Assembly: GCA_965213775.1 (NCBI GenBank)
Contig: CBDCAC010000001.1
Coordinates: 459,598-523,597, forward strand
Direction of reading: 5' to 3'
Length of the DNA stretch: 64,000 nt
Origin: Lichenicoccus sp965213775
Lineage (GTDB): Bacteria > Pseudomonadota > Alphaproteobacteria > Acetobacterales > Acetobacteraceae
Each line of letters opens with the position of its first letter. Position 1 is the stretch's first letter. Of the stretch, positions 1-10,274 are shown one piece after another. The notes beneath the pieces are model-generated. The model had not been told where the DNA came from, searched no databases, and saw nothing but the letters and a program-made list of their open reading frames with translations. A program made the translations under genes and the position numbers.

Positions 1-765
1 GGCGGCGCCCGCGGCGGGGCTGGCGCCGATGCGGCTCATGTGCGCGACCAGCGAGCTGTTGACCACGGTCAGCGCCGTCTGCACCACCAGCATCGCGAAC
101 GCGATGGCCAGGAACGGGTGGGTCAGCATCGCACCTCGCGTGGTCCAGCCGGTCGCGGCCCCGACCACCGGATGCCCCGCGGTCTCGTCGCGCAGCGCGC
201 TCTCGCTGCGGTCGCGCACCAGGGCGGCGCAGGCCAGCGCCAGCAGGGTCGCGGCACCCGACATCAGCGCCCAGTGCAGCCGCCAGCTGCCGGTCCAGGC
301 GACGCTGGCATGCACCAGCACCGGCCCCAGCACGCCGCCCGCCGAGCCGCCCATGAAGTAGAAGCCGATGATCCGCGGCGCGTTCTCCGGGAACCAGCGC
401 GGCAGCAGGAACATGCCCGGCACCGGCGCCAGCAGGCTGAAGCCCGCCCCCATCAGGCAGACGGCGGCGAAGAACGCGGCGATGCCGTGCGACAGCGCCG
501 CGATGCCGAACCCGGCCGCCAGCACCAGCGCGCCGCCCGAGACGGTCCAGCGCGCGCCGATCCAGCGTATCGCCACCGCCGGCAACGGGCTGGTCAGGCC
601 GCAGGCGAGACCCAGCAGCGAGAAGCTCAGCCCGGCCTCGGTCTGCGACCAGTGCAGGTCGGCGCACATGGTGAACAGCACCACCGCGAGCGACGTGAAG
701 GTGGTTCCGGTCACGAAGAAGAACGCGAGCGCCAGTGCCGCGAGCACCACCCATCTGCCGTTCAT
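1..765 (-). CDS. MFS transporter (3' part beyond window edge)
   Basis: A major facilitator permease of the inner membrane; the substrate is unknown. The protein begins MNGRWVVLAALALAFFF at 765, with a GGAAGGGGAG ribosome site just upstream, and 255 codons remain open to the window edge. Hydrophobic helices are visible in the order expected for the first six segments (for example at residues 5-33 and 60-90), with Gly/Pro-rich loops (PVPGMFLLPRW, MGGSAGGVLGPVL), then a polar central loop around residues 190-215 and the start of the second half. It lies 135 bp downstream of the isochorismatase-family gene on the same strand, so the two may be co-transcribed. The C-terminal half is outside the window. 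Confidence 0.85.
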   Translation of the reverse strand, partial: MNGRWVVLAALALAFFFVTGTTFTSLAVVLFTMCADLHWSQTEAGLSFSLLGLACGLTSPLPAVAIRWIGARWTVSGGALVLAAGFGIAALSHGIAAFFAAVCLMGAGFSLLAPVPGMFLLPRWFPENAPRIIGFYFMGGSAGGVLGPVLVHASVAWTGSWRLHWALMSGAATLLALACAALVRDRSESALRDETAGHPVVGAATGWTTRGAMLTHPFLAIAFAMLVVQTALTVVNSSLVAHMSRIGASPAAGAA

Positions 766-899
766 AGCGTCTCCCCTTCCGGGCACGGTCGAGCATGCCA
801 TCGCGAGGCCGGCAGCGCTTGCACCAGTGCGCCCCTCGTTTGGCCAGATCGGCAGCCTAGCCTGCATCGGCCGCGGATGCAGGCATCGCGTCGCGGGCG

Positions 900-1580
900 C
901 TAGCGGTGGCGCCAGCCCGCGATCACGGCGTCGCTGTCGACCACCACCGCGAAGCTGCGCCCGAGTGCTGCGAGCGAGGCGGCGTGGCCTGCGGGGTCGT
1001 AGTCGGCGCAGGCATCGGCGACCACGAACAGGTTGAAGTCGCGGTGGAAGCCGTCGCGCACCGTGCTCTCGACGCAGCAATCGGTGGTCATGCCGGTGAC
1101 CACCAGCGTGTCGATCGCCCGCTCGCGCAGCGTCGCCTCCAGCCCGGTGCCGACGAAGCACGAATACAGCGTCTTGACGATCTCGAGGTCGCCCGGCCGC
1201 GGCCGCACCCGATGATACGCCGCACCCTCGGTGCCGGCGCGGCAGATCGCCGCCGCCGCTTCGTTCTGGCCGGTACGCTGGTGCAACAGCCGCAGCGCCC
1301 GCGTGTCGGTCTCCGGCCGGGTCACCACCCGCGCGAAGCCGACCGCGACCCCGGCGTCGCGCGCCGCCTCGATCAGCCGCTCGATGCGCCCGATCGCGGC
1401 CTCGCCGGCGGAGAGGTCGAGGCCGACCTGCCCCATCGCCCCGTGCGGCGCGGCGAAATCCACCTGGACGTCGATCACCAGCAGCAGCGTGCGACCGCGC
1501 GCGGTCATCTCCGCCATCGCCTCGGGGGCGAAGGCGCGCAAGCTCGGCGCGGTCGGGCTGAGAACGGTTCCCATCTGCAT
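900..1580 (-). CDS. isochorismatase-family cysteine hydrolase
   Basis: A 226-residue cytoplasmic cysteine hydrolase of the isochorismatase/nicotinamidase superfamily, which cleaves C-N or vinyl-ether bonds. The triad expected for the family can be placed: Asp37 in LLLVIDVQVDF, Lys136 in EIVKTLYSCF and Cys169 in VTGMTTDCCVEST. The first ~28 residues are an extension before the conserved core, so an internal start is possible. It diverges from the AraC gene at 1634 across about 50 bp, which suggests that regulator controls it. Members act on N-carbamoylsarcosine, biuret, nicotinamide or isochorismate; the sequence alone does not choose among these. Confidence 0.85.
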   Translation of the reverse strand: MQMGTVLSPTAPSLRAFAPEAMAEMTARGRTLLLVIDVQVDFAAPHGAMGQVGLDLSAGEAAIGRIERLIEAARDAGVAVGFARVVTRPETDTRALRLLHQRTGQNEAAAAICRAGTEGAAYHRVRPRPGDLEIVKTLYSCFVGTGLEATLRERAIDTLVVTGMTTDCCVESTVRDGFHRDFNLFVVADACADYDPAGHAASLAALGRSFAVVVDSDAVIAGWRHR

Positions 1581-1633
1581 GAATCTTGCTCCTTTCTCGA
1601 AGTTGTGTGGGAGATACGCATCGGGAGGGCGGC
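1581..1633. promoter_or_regulatory. divergent promoter region, hydrolase / AraC regulator
   Basis: A short space between two divergent genes must hold both promoters. It contains the ribosome site GGGAGGGCGGC before the AraC start at 1634. No clear sigma-70 boxes were identified. The layout, with an AraC gene back to back with an enzyme gene, is typical of local control. Confidence 0.4.
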
Positions 1634-2644
1634 ATGAAGGCCTGGAAATGCGAGGTCGGGGTCGAGCGCGCGGCCCGCCCGAACCCCTCGCTGTGGCAGG
1701 ACGTGCTGGGGCGGCTGTGCCTGCCGGCGTCGCGCCTGCTCGGCGCGCCGGAGCAGTTCTTCGGCCGGGTGACCTGCCTGGTGTCGCCGCTCGGCATCGA
1801 GATGGCCCGCATCGACGCCAGCGCCCAGGAGATCTCCGGCCGCTTCGTCCGCCAGCCCGACGGGATCTGGCTGGCGCTGCTGCTGCACGGACACGGGGTG
1901 CTGAGCGGCGCGGAGGGGCCGATCGGGCTGCGCGCCGGAGACATCGCCTACGGCCCGGTCGCCACCCACGGCGCGCTCACCCTGCCCGGCGACTTCTCGC
2001 TGCTCTACGTCCGGCTGCCGCGGCTGGCGCTGCACCCGCGCCTGCTCGGCCCGGCCCCGGTGCGGCTCGGCGTGCTGCCGCAGCGCAGCGCCATCAGGCA
2101 CGTGTTCTCCGGCATGCTGCGGGCGGTCGCGGAGTCGCTCGACGAGCTCACCGCAGCAGAGCTCCGCCCGATCGAGCTGGCGATCCCCGAGTTCCTGATC
2201 GGCAGCGTGCTCGGCGACGTCCGCTCGAACCCGGTGCGCACCGCCTCCAGCGTCCGGCTCGCCCTGTTCCACCGCATCTGCCAGACCATCGAGGCCGAGC
2301 TCGGCGATCCCGCGCTCAGCCTGACCAGGATCGCCCGCCACCAGGGGATCTCGCCGCGCAACATGCAGAAGCTGTTCGAGTTCGGCAGCCAGAGCTTCGG
2401 CCAGTACGTGCGCACGCGCCGGCTGGAGCGCTGCCGCGGCGACCTCGGCAGCCCGCTGCAGGCCCACCTCTCGATCTCGGAGATCTGCTTTCGCTGGGGC
2501 TTCAACGACGCGGCACATTTCAGCCGCGCCTTCCGCGAGCAGTACGGCACGACGCCGCGCGACTGGCGCCGGGCGTGCCGGTCCGAGGCAACGGCGATGC
2601 TGGCGGCGGCCCTGCTCTCGTCGCCTGTCGCGGGCGAGCCTTAG
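1634..2644 (+). CDS. AraC-family transcriptional regulator
   Basis: A 336-residue DNA-binding regulator. The N-terminal ~200 residues form a cupin-like sensing domain of the AraC-binding type (GVLSGAEGPIGLRAGDIAYGP). The C-terminal ~100 residues carry two helix-turn-helix units: LSLTRIARHQGISPRNMQKL and, after the linker, ISEICFRWGFNDAAHFSRAF, ending in the typical YGTTPRDWR. The start at 1634 (MKAWKCEV) is preferred over 1586 because GGGAGGGCGGC lies just before it. It probably controls the divergent hydrolase gene and perhaps the neighbouring receptor and dioxygenase genes. Its ligand is unknown. Confidence 0.88.
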   Translation: MKAWKCEVGVERAARPNPSLWQDVLGRLCLPASRLLGAPEQFFGRVTCLVSPLGIEMARIDASAQEISGRFVRQPDGIWLALLLHGHGVLSGAEGPIGLRAGDIAYGPVATHGALTLPGDFSLLYVRLPRLALHPRLLGPAPVRLGVLPQRSAIRHVFSGMLRAVAESLDELTAAELRPIELAIPEFLIGSVLGDVRSNPVRTASSVRLALFHRICQTIEAELGDPALSLTRIARHQGISPRNMQKLFEFGSQSFGQYVRTRRLERCRGDLGSPLQAHLSISEICFRWGFNDAAHFSRAFREQYGTTPRDWRRACRSEATAMLAAALLSSPVAGEP

Positions 2645-2653
2645 GAAAAACCA

Positions 2654-2768
2654 AGGCAAGGGCTCTGCCCTTGACCCGTTGGGGCCGGCGGCCCCAAACC
2701 CCGTTTTCTAGAACTGAGGTTTTCAAAGGCTCGCCTTTGATGGGGTCAAGGGGCAAAGCCCCTTGCCT
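2654..2768. repeat. palindromic intergenic repeat, copy 1
   Basis: A ~115 bp element between the AraC gene and the TonB receptor gene, which converge here. Its two ends are inverted copies of each other (AGGCAAGGGCTCTGCCC on the left, GGGCAAAGCCCCTTGCCT on the right). Inside are GGGGCCGGCGGCCCC and CAAAGGCTCGCCTTTG hairpins around TTTTCTAGAA. It differs from the copy at 26913 at only about seven positions. The structure fits a REP/BIME- or MITE-like element that may also end transcription from both sides. Confidence 0.8.
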
Positions 2769-2788
2769 GCTCTTCGTTCCGTAATCTG

Positions 2789-5152
<2,364 letters not shown>

Positions 5153-5293
5153 GGGAGCTCCCTGGTGAAGTTCGTGCCGGGACCGCCGGCCGGGCTCGCG
5201 ATGATGCCTGCCCGGCGACGTCTCGATCTTGCACCACCGAGCAGAAATATGAACGGAAATAGCCGATACGCGCGATCCGCCGCCCGCGCGCGC

Positions 5294-6160
5294 TCAGGCC
5301 GGCACCTTGACCCAGAGCCGGTGCAGGTGGCGCTCGTAGCGCTGGTCGTCGTACAGCGTCGCCGAGTGCAGCGTGCAGAGATTGCTCCAGATGACGACGT
5401 CGCCGGCGCGCCAGCGATGCCGGTAGACGAAGCGCTCGTCGGTGACGAACTCGGTGAGCCGGGCCAGCAGCGCCCGCCCCTCCTCGTCGGGCATGCCCTC
5501 GATGCCCCGGGCGCTGCCGTTGCTCATGTAGAGGCCGCGTCGGCCGTCCGACCGCCGGGCGACCACCAGCGGATGCGAGACCTCCGGATTCTCCTCGTGC
5601 TGCTGCCGGCTGATGACGTAGTCGGGGAAGCGGCTCTGCATCAGGTAGGCGAAGCTGTACACCACGCGCAGCCCTGCCAGCCGGCGCTGCTCCTCGGGGT
5701 CCAGTGCGGCGAATCCCGCGCAGCTGTCGGCAAACAGCGTGTCGCCGCCCTCCGGCGGCACCTCGAGCGCGTGCAGCAGGGTGGCGGCGAGCGGGCGGCG
5801 CAGGTAGGTGCCGTCGGAGTGCCAGCCGAGGCCGTCGAGATGCACGCCGATCGGCTGCCCGTCCTGCTTCTTGTTCGACAGCACGTAGATCTCGGGCTGC
5901 CCGGGCACGGTGTATTCCAGCCTGGTGTGCGGCATCAGCTCGCCGAGGCGGCGGCCGAGCGACACGTACTGCGCCGCCGGGATCGACTGGCCGCGGATCA
6001 GCACCAGGCTGTTCGCCGCCTGCAGCGACGCGATGCCGCGCCACAGCGGATCGGACGGGCAGGAGAGGTCGACGTCGAGCACCTCCACGCCGAGCCCGCC
6101 CCCGACCGGCCGGGTGCGCGGGAGGGCGGCGGGGTCCTCGATCGGCGGTCGGTCGCGCAT
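5294..6160 (-). CDS. TauD/TfdA-family Fe(II)/2-oxoglutarate dioxygenase
   Basis: A 288-residue non-haem iron oxygenase that uses 2-oxoglutarate and oxygen to hydroxylate or cleave its substrate. The iron site is visible: His114 and Asp116 in GWHSDGTYL and the distal His265 in CTLHSATLYDD, with Arg277/Arg281 near the end for 2-oxoglutarate binding (RYERHLHRLWVK). Length and motifs match TauD/TfdA enzymes (taurine, 2,4-D, alkylsulfate). It sits 28 bp downstream of the ABC permease gene and probably belongs to that transcript. It is clearly paralogous to the dioxygenase at 10275. The substrate is unknown. Confidence 0.88.
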   Translation of the reverse strand: MRDRPPIEDPAALPRTRPVGGGLGVEVLDVDLSCPSDPLWRGIASLQAANSLVLIRGQSIPAAQYVSLGRRLGELMPHTRLEYTVPGQPEIYVLSNKKQDGQPIGVHLDGLGWHSDGTYLRRPLAATLLHALEVPPEGGDTLFADSCAGFAALDPEEQRRLAGLRVVYSFAYLMQSRFPDYVISRQQHEENPEVSHPLVVARRSDGRRGLYMSNGSARGIEGMPDEEGRALLARLTEFVTDERFVYRHRWRAGDVVIWSNLCTLHSATLYDDQRYERHLHRLWVKVPA

Positions 6161-6188
6161 CTCGATCTCCTACGAACTCGGCGTCGCC

Positions 6189-7001
6189 TCAGCGTTCCGG
6201 CCGCATCGCGCTCTCGTGCCAGCGTCGCAGGCACAGGTGCTGCACCAGCGTCAGGCAGCCGGAGATGGCGATCCCGAGCAGGGCGAGCAGGAACAGGGCG
6301 GCGAACATGCGCGGCGTGTTGAGCCGGTCGGCCGCCTCCATGATGCGCCAGGCGAGCCCGGTCGCGGTGCCCGACCCGGCGACGAACTCGGCCACCACCG
6401 CGCCCACCAGCGCCAGGCCGCCGGCGATCCGCACGCCGCCGAGGATCTGCGGCAGCGCGCTCGGCAGCTCCAGCAGCAGCAGGCGCTGCCAGCCGCTGGC
6501 GCGGCGCATGGTGAACAGGTCCTGCAGGTCGCGATCGACGCTCTTCAGCCCGAGCAGCGTGTTCGACAGCACCGGGAAGAAGGCGATCAGGGTGGCGAGC
6601 GCCAGCAGCGCCAGCGCCACGTGGTCGAGCCCGATCCAGACCAGGATCAGCGGCGCGATCGCCACCACCGGGGTGACCTGCAGGATCACCATCAGAGGCC
6701 CGACCGCGAGCTCGAGCAGCCTGGAGCGGAACAGCGCCACCGCCAGCGCCACGCCGATCGCGGTCGCCGCCAGCAGCGCCTCCAGCGTCACCGCCAGCGT
6801 GTTCAGCAGCGACGCGGCCAGCGAGGCGCGGTCGCGGTAGAGATCGCCGAGCACCGCCGAGGGCGGCGGCAGCAGCAGCGGCGAGACCTGGCCGAGCCGC
6901 ACCGCCGCCTCCCACAGCAGCAGCAGCAGGGCGGCGAAGCCCGCCGGCGCCAGCACCCGCAACCACGGCGGCGGATCGGCGAGCAGGCCGTCCTCGCTCA
7001 T
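6189..7001 (-). CDS. ABC transporter permease (SsuC/TauC type)
   Basis: A 270-residue inner-membrane permease of the family that imports aliphatic sulfonates, taurine, nitrate or pyrimidine precursors. About six hydrophobic segments can be seen, starting at LRVLAPAGFAALLLLLWEAAV, and the cytoplasmic coupling segment follows LGLKSVDRDLQDLFTMRRA with the Gly at the expected place. The gene follows the binding-protein gene by ~20 bp on the same strand. No ATP-binding subunit gene is present next to it, which is unusual. The TauD-type gene downstream favours a sulfonate-like or similar organic anion. Confidence 0.87.
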   Translation of the reverse strand: MSEDGLLADPPPWLRVLAPAGFAALLLLLWEAAVRLGQVSPLLLPPPSAVLGDLYRDRASLAASLLNTLAVTLEALLAATAIGVALAVALFRSRLLELAVGPLMVILQVTPVVAIAPLILVWIGLDHVALALLALATLIAFFPVLSNTLLGLKSVDRDLQDLFTMRRASGWQRLLLLELPSALPQILGGVRIAGGLALVGAVVAEFVAGSGTATGLAWRIMEAADRLNTPRMFAALFLLALLGIAISGCLTLVQHLCLRRWHESAMRPER

Positions 7002-7020
7002 GGCGGCATCCCGCGGCCGA

Positions 7021-8016
7021 TCACGGCCGGGCTGCCGGCGCGCAGCGCAGGCCGTGCAGGAACCGCGTGGTGTAGATCGTGCCGAGATCGAGCTGCTTCG
7101 GATACAGCCCCGTCGGCGCCATCTGATCCAGGTAGCTCTGCCAGCGCGGCGCGTTCATGGCGCCGATGCCGGCGACGGCGGCGTCGCCGCCTTCCACCAG
7201 GCCCGACGAGCGGATCGCCGCGACCGCGTCGTCGGCGTCCTGCCGGGTATAGTCCGGGTTGCCGCGCAGGATCAGGGCGTCGGCGGCGGCGCGGTCGCCG
7301 TGCAGGTAGCGGCACCAGCCGAGCAGGGAGGCGTCGACGAAGCGCTGCACCAGCTCGGGGCGCTGCTCGACCAGGCTGCGCCGTGCCGCGATCAGCGTGC
7401 CGTAGGCGCTGTAGCCGGCGTCGGCGAGCAGGAACTGCCGGATCGGCACGCCCTCGCGTCGCAGGCGCTGCACGTCGTTGGTCAGGTAGCCCTGCTGGGC
7501 GAGGTTGGGGTCGGCGATGAAGATCGCGTCGTTGCCGGTGTAGCGGCGGATCTGGCTGTCATTGTAGCCGTAGCGCCGCTGCAAGAACGCCCAGTAATTG
7601 TCCCGCGCCTCGGGGCTGATCATGATCGGCCGGCCGCGCAGCCCGGCCAGCGAGGTCGGGGCGCCGGCGCCGGCATGGACGATGAGGACCGTGGGCTCCT
7701 TCTGGTAGATCGCGGCGACCACGACGTAGGGCAGGTGCGCCAGCGCCATGCTGAGCGCCACGCCGCTGTTGGAGATTCGCACGAAGTCGTAGGCGCCGGT
7801 CGCGAGTGTCATGATGCCGCCGTTCTGCGCACTGCCCGGCAGCAGCGACACGTCGAGCCCGGCGCGTGCGTACAGCCCGTCCGCCGCGGCGGCATAGAAG
7901 CCGCCGAAATCCGCCTGCGGCAGCCAGCCCATCTCGAAGCGCAGCGGCGCACCCGCGAGCGCCCGCCCCCCGCAGAGCAGCGCCAGCAGCATCCCCCAGA
8001 CCGCCCCGCGCCGCAC
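7021..8016 (-). CDS. ABC transporter substrate-binding protein (NMT1/SsuA-like)
   Basis: A 331-residue periplasmic binding protein. An N-terminal signal peptide (MRRGAVWGMLLALLCGGRALA, cleavage near residue 21) precedes a fold typical of the NMT1/THI5/SsuA group: FEMGWLPQADFGGFYAAAADGLYARAGLDV and, further on, GRPIMISPEARDNYWAFLQRR. It feeds the permease encoded directly downstream. Members bind sulfonates, nitrate, thiamine precursors or riboflavin. The family does not settle the ligand. It starts only 10 bp after the amidase gene ends, at a point where half of a palindromic repeat sits. Confidence 0.87.
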   Translation of the reverse strand: MRRGAVWGMLLALLCGGRALAGAPLRFEMGWLPQADFGGFYAAAADGLYARAGLDVSLLPGSAQNGGIMTLATGAYDFVRISNSGVALSMALAHLPYVVVAAIYQKEPTVLIVHAGAGAPTSLAGLRGRPIMISPEARDNYWAFLQRRYGYNDSQIRRYTGNDAIFIADPNLAQQGYLTNDVQRLRREGVPIRQFLLADAGYSAYGTLIAARRSLVEQRPELVQRFVDASLLGWCRYLHGDRAAADALILRGNPDYTRQDADDAVAAIRSSGLVEGGDAAVAGIGAMNAPRWQSYLDQMAPTGLYPKQLDLGTIYTTRFLHGLRCAPAARP

Positions 8017-8024
8017 TAGCGGAT

Positions 8025-8073
8025 TCTCAAGGCCGAGCCTTGAGCGGGTCCGGGGCAGTGCCCTGGCCTTGCA
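8025..8073. repeat. half copy of the palindromic repeat, overlapping an amidase stop
   Basis: This segment matches the right half of the copy at 42610: CTCAAGGC/GCCTTGAG hairpin, then GCGGGTCC and the GGGGCAGTGCCCTGG arm. It overlaps the 3' end of the acetamidase gene, supplying its stop codon and roughly its last 15 codons. The left half of the element is missing. Confidence 0.7.
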
Positions 8074-9139
8074 TCCCCCCGAACATGTCGCGCCCGATTC
8101 GCCCGTGCACCCCCTGCCGGCCGTCGACCACCTGGGTGACGCCGAAATCCGCCGCCACGCTCATCAGCGCGTAGGCGTCGTTGCGGCTGAGCCCGCGATG
8201 CTCGACCAGCAGCTCCAGCATGTCGGTGGCGGCATGGCGCATCGCCTGGTTCAGGTCCTCGTGGAAGCCGTGCACGATCCAGTGCTTCGGCGTCTCCAGC
8301 AGCGGCGAGGGGAAGCGGAAGTCGCGGCGCAGCACGATCTGCATCAGCACGTCGAGCGAGGCCTCGATCGCGGTGCCGGAGATCTCGCCGTCGCCCTGGG
8401 AGATGTGCGGATCGCCGATCGAGAACAGCGCGCCGTCGACCGCGACCGGATAGAACATCGTGGCACCGGCGCCGATCCGCCAGTTGTCGATGTTGCCGCC
8501 GTGCAGCCCGGGCGGGATCGTGCTGGTGCGGCCGGGGGTATCGGGCGCCACCCCGGCGGTGCCGAGATGCGGCCGCACCGGCACGCGCACCCCCTGCAGC
8601 GCCTGCTGCCGGTCGCATTCCGGGCAGCGGGTGACGGTGCCGGGGACCAGGTAGGTGCCCGGGAAGTCGTAGGCGTAGAGCGCGTGCGCGGTCAGCGCGT
8701 CCTCGTCGAGCTCGAAGATGGTGACGCGCTCCCTGTGCTCGAACTCGCGGTAGAGGTAGCCCCAGTTGGCGGCGAGGTTGGAGCCGTGGCGCAGCCGCGG
8801 CGTCATGCGCAGGTAGCGCACCTCCAGCATGTCGCCGGGCTTAGCCTCCTCGACCAGGATCGGCCCGGTCATGATGTGCACCCCCGGGTTGCGGTCGGCG
8901 GCAGGGATCTCGTCGAAGATGCGCTCGATCGCGGCATCCATCATCAGCTCGGGGGCGTCGCCGGCGTGGTGGGTCACCGCCTGCGCCTGCACCAGGTCGC
9001 CGCTGCGCACCCGCAGCGCCGGCGCCAGGGCCGGATCGAAGTAGCCCCAGTGCACGGTGCGGGGCGTGGCGCGCAGCGTGTGCAGCGCCCCCGGCAGGGT
9101 GTCGGGACGGCGCTCGGCGGAGCGGCAGATCAGCGGCAT
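8027..9139 (-). CDS. acetamidase/formamidase family protein
   Basis: A 370-residue amide hydrolase of the FmdA/AmdA family, which releases ammonia from short-chain amides. Conserved parts include VHWGYFDPALAP near the N-terminus, HIMTGPILVEEAKPGDMLEV, a Cys pair in VTRCPECD, GLHGGNIDNWRIGAGATMFYPV and FSIGDPHISQGDGEISGTAIE. The start MPLICRSAERRPDT at 9139 precedes the conserved core closely. The final residues (GQGTAPDPLKARP) are encoded by a piece of the palindromic repeat and are unlikely to be ancestral. It lies between an extradiol dioxygenase and an ABC importer on the same strand, so it may hydrolyse an imported amide or an intermediate. Confidence 0.88.
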   Translation of the reverse strand: MPLICRSAERRPDTLPGALHTLRATPRTVHWGYFDPALAPALRVRSGDLVQAQAVTHHAGDAPELMMDAAIERIFDEIPAADRNPGVHIMTGPILVEEAKPGDMLEVRYLRMTPRLRHGSNLAANWGYLYREFEHRERVTIFELDEDALTAHALYAYDFPGTYLVPGTVTRCPECDRQQALQGVRVPVRPHLGTAGVAPDTPGRTSTIPPGLHGGNIDNWRIGAGATMFYPVAVDGALFSIGDPHISQGDGEISGTAIEASLDVLMQIVLRRDFRFPSPLLETPKHWIVHGFHEDLNQAMRHAATDMLELLVEHRGLSRNDAYALMSVAADFGVTQVVDGRQGVHGRIGRDMFGGMQGQGTAPDPLKARP

Positions 9140-9172
9140 GGCTCTCTCCGGTGCGTGCGGTGGCGGGTCGGC

Positions 9173-9988
9173 TCAGGCGGCGACGGCGGCCCGGTCCGGC
9201 TCCAGCACCACGCTCAGCATGCTGAGCGAGCCGTGCTCGATGTGGTCGGGCCCGAAGCGCGGCACGTCGCCGGCGGCGCGCGCGCCCAGCACATAGAGCA
9301 GCGGCCAGTAATGCTCCGGCGTCGGCACCGCCGCCCGCGCGTCCTCGCCGAGGGCCGCGAACTCGATGGCCGCCTGCGGCCGGTCGTCGCGTATCGCGTC
9401 GTGCACGTGGTCGTGGAAGTGCTGAGCCCAGTCGAAGGCCGGCGCGTCGCGCTGCTGCCAGTCCATGCGGCGCAGGTTGTGCACGACGTTGCCGGTGCCG
9501 ACGATCAGCACCCCCTCGTCGCGCAGCGGCCGCAGGCGCTGCCCGATCGCGTGGTGCCACGATGGCGGCCGCTCGGCATCCATGCCGAGCTGCACCACCG
9601 GCACGTCGGCGTCGGGATAGGTGTGCATCAGCACCGACCAGACGCCGTGATCGAGCCCCCACTGGGTCTCGTCCAGCGTCACCGGCAGCGGCGCCAGCAG
9701 TGCCTGCACCCGATGGGCCAGCGCCGGATCGCCGGGTGCCGGGTATCGCACGTCGAACAGCGCCTGCGGGAAGGCGCCGAAATCGTGGATCGTGCGCGGC
9801 GCCGGCATCGCGGTGACCGCGGCCCCCTGGGTCAGCCAGTGCGCCGAGATGCACAGGATCGCCCTGGGCCGGCCGAAGCGCTGATCGATGGCGCGCGCGA
9901 TCGATGCCCAGCGGCGTGTGGTGTCGTTGCTCTCGAGCGCGATCATCGGGCTGCCGTGCCCGAAGAAGACGACCGGCATGCGCGTCAT
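9173..9988 (-). CDS. 4,5-DOPA-type extradiol dioxygenase (YgiD/LigB family)
   Basis: A 271-residue class III extradiol ring-cleavage dioxygenase; the family opens catechol-type rings such as L-DOPA at the 4,5 position with a non-haem metal. Visible metal/catalytic histidines lie in VVFFGHGSPM, CISAHWLT and GLDHGVWSVLMHTYP, with a later HFHDHVHDA and the closing EHGSLSMLSV. The start at 9988 (MTRMPVVFFGHG) is chosen because AGGAG lies just upstream; an upstream in-frame start at 10096 would read through a hairpin. It is followed by the amidase gene 33 bp away. Its substrate here need not be DOPA. Confidence 0.85.
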   Translation of the reverse strand: MTRMPVVFFGHGSPMIALESNDTTRRWASIARAIDQRFGRPRAILCISAHWLTQGAAVTAMPAPRTIHDFGAFPQALFDVRYPAPGDPALAHRVQALLAPLPVTLDETQWGLDHGVWSVLMHTYPDADVPVVQLGMDAERPPSWHHAIGQRLRPLRDEGVLIVGTGNVVHNLRRMDWQQRDAPAFDWAQHFHDHVHDAIRDDRPQAAIEFAALGEDARAAVPTPEHYWPLLYVLGARAAGDVPRFGPDHIEHGSLSMLSVVLEPDRAAVAA

Positions 9989-10085
9989 GGGCTGCTCCTG
10001 GAAGCGTGGCGACAGGCTGGTGTCCTGCCTCCGGAATTCGTACACGAACTTCGGAGATGAGCAGGCCACTATCTTGTTGATAAGG

Positions 10086-10138
10086 CTAGTGTCCACTTGG
10101 AATCGGAAGTCTTACAGACTTCTGATTCGGGACACTAG
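10086..10138. repeat. 53 bp inverted repeat
   Basis: Outer arms CTAGTGTCC and GGACACTAG are perfect inverted copies. Inner arms AATCGGAAGTCT and AGACTTCTGATT match but for one base, with a TAC loop. The AT-richer make-up stands out from the surroundings. It sits between the divergent extradiol dioxygenase (start 9988) and TauD (start 10275) genes. It could be an operator, a hairpin terminator-like signal or the joined ends of a lost insertion element. Confidence 0.7.
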
Positions 10139-10274
10139 ACGCCGGGGTCGGCATCGTCTTGCCCCTGCACGCACGCCACTTGTTCGGGCTGATGCTATTC
10201 GGCCGCCGCCTGGAGGCAAGCGTGCGGGCCGGGAAGCGGCTAGGCTGGCGCCACGACAGCGGGACAGATGGGCC

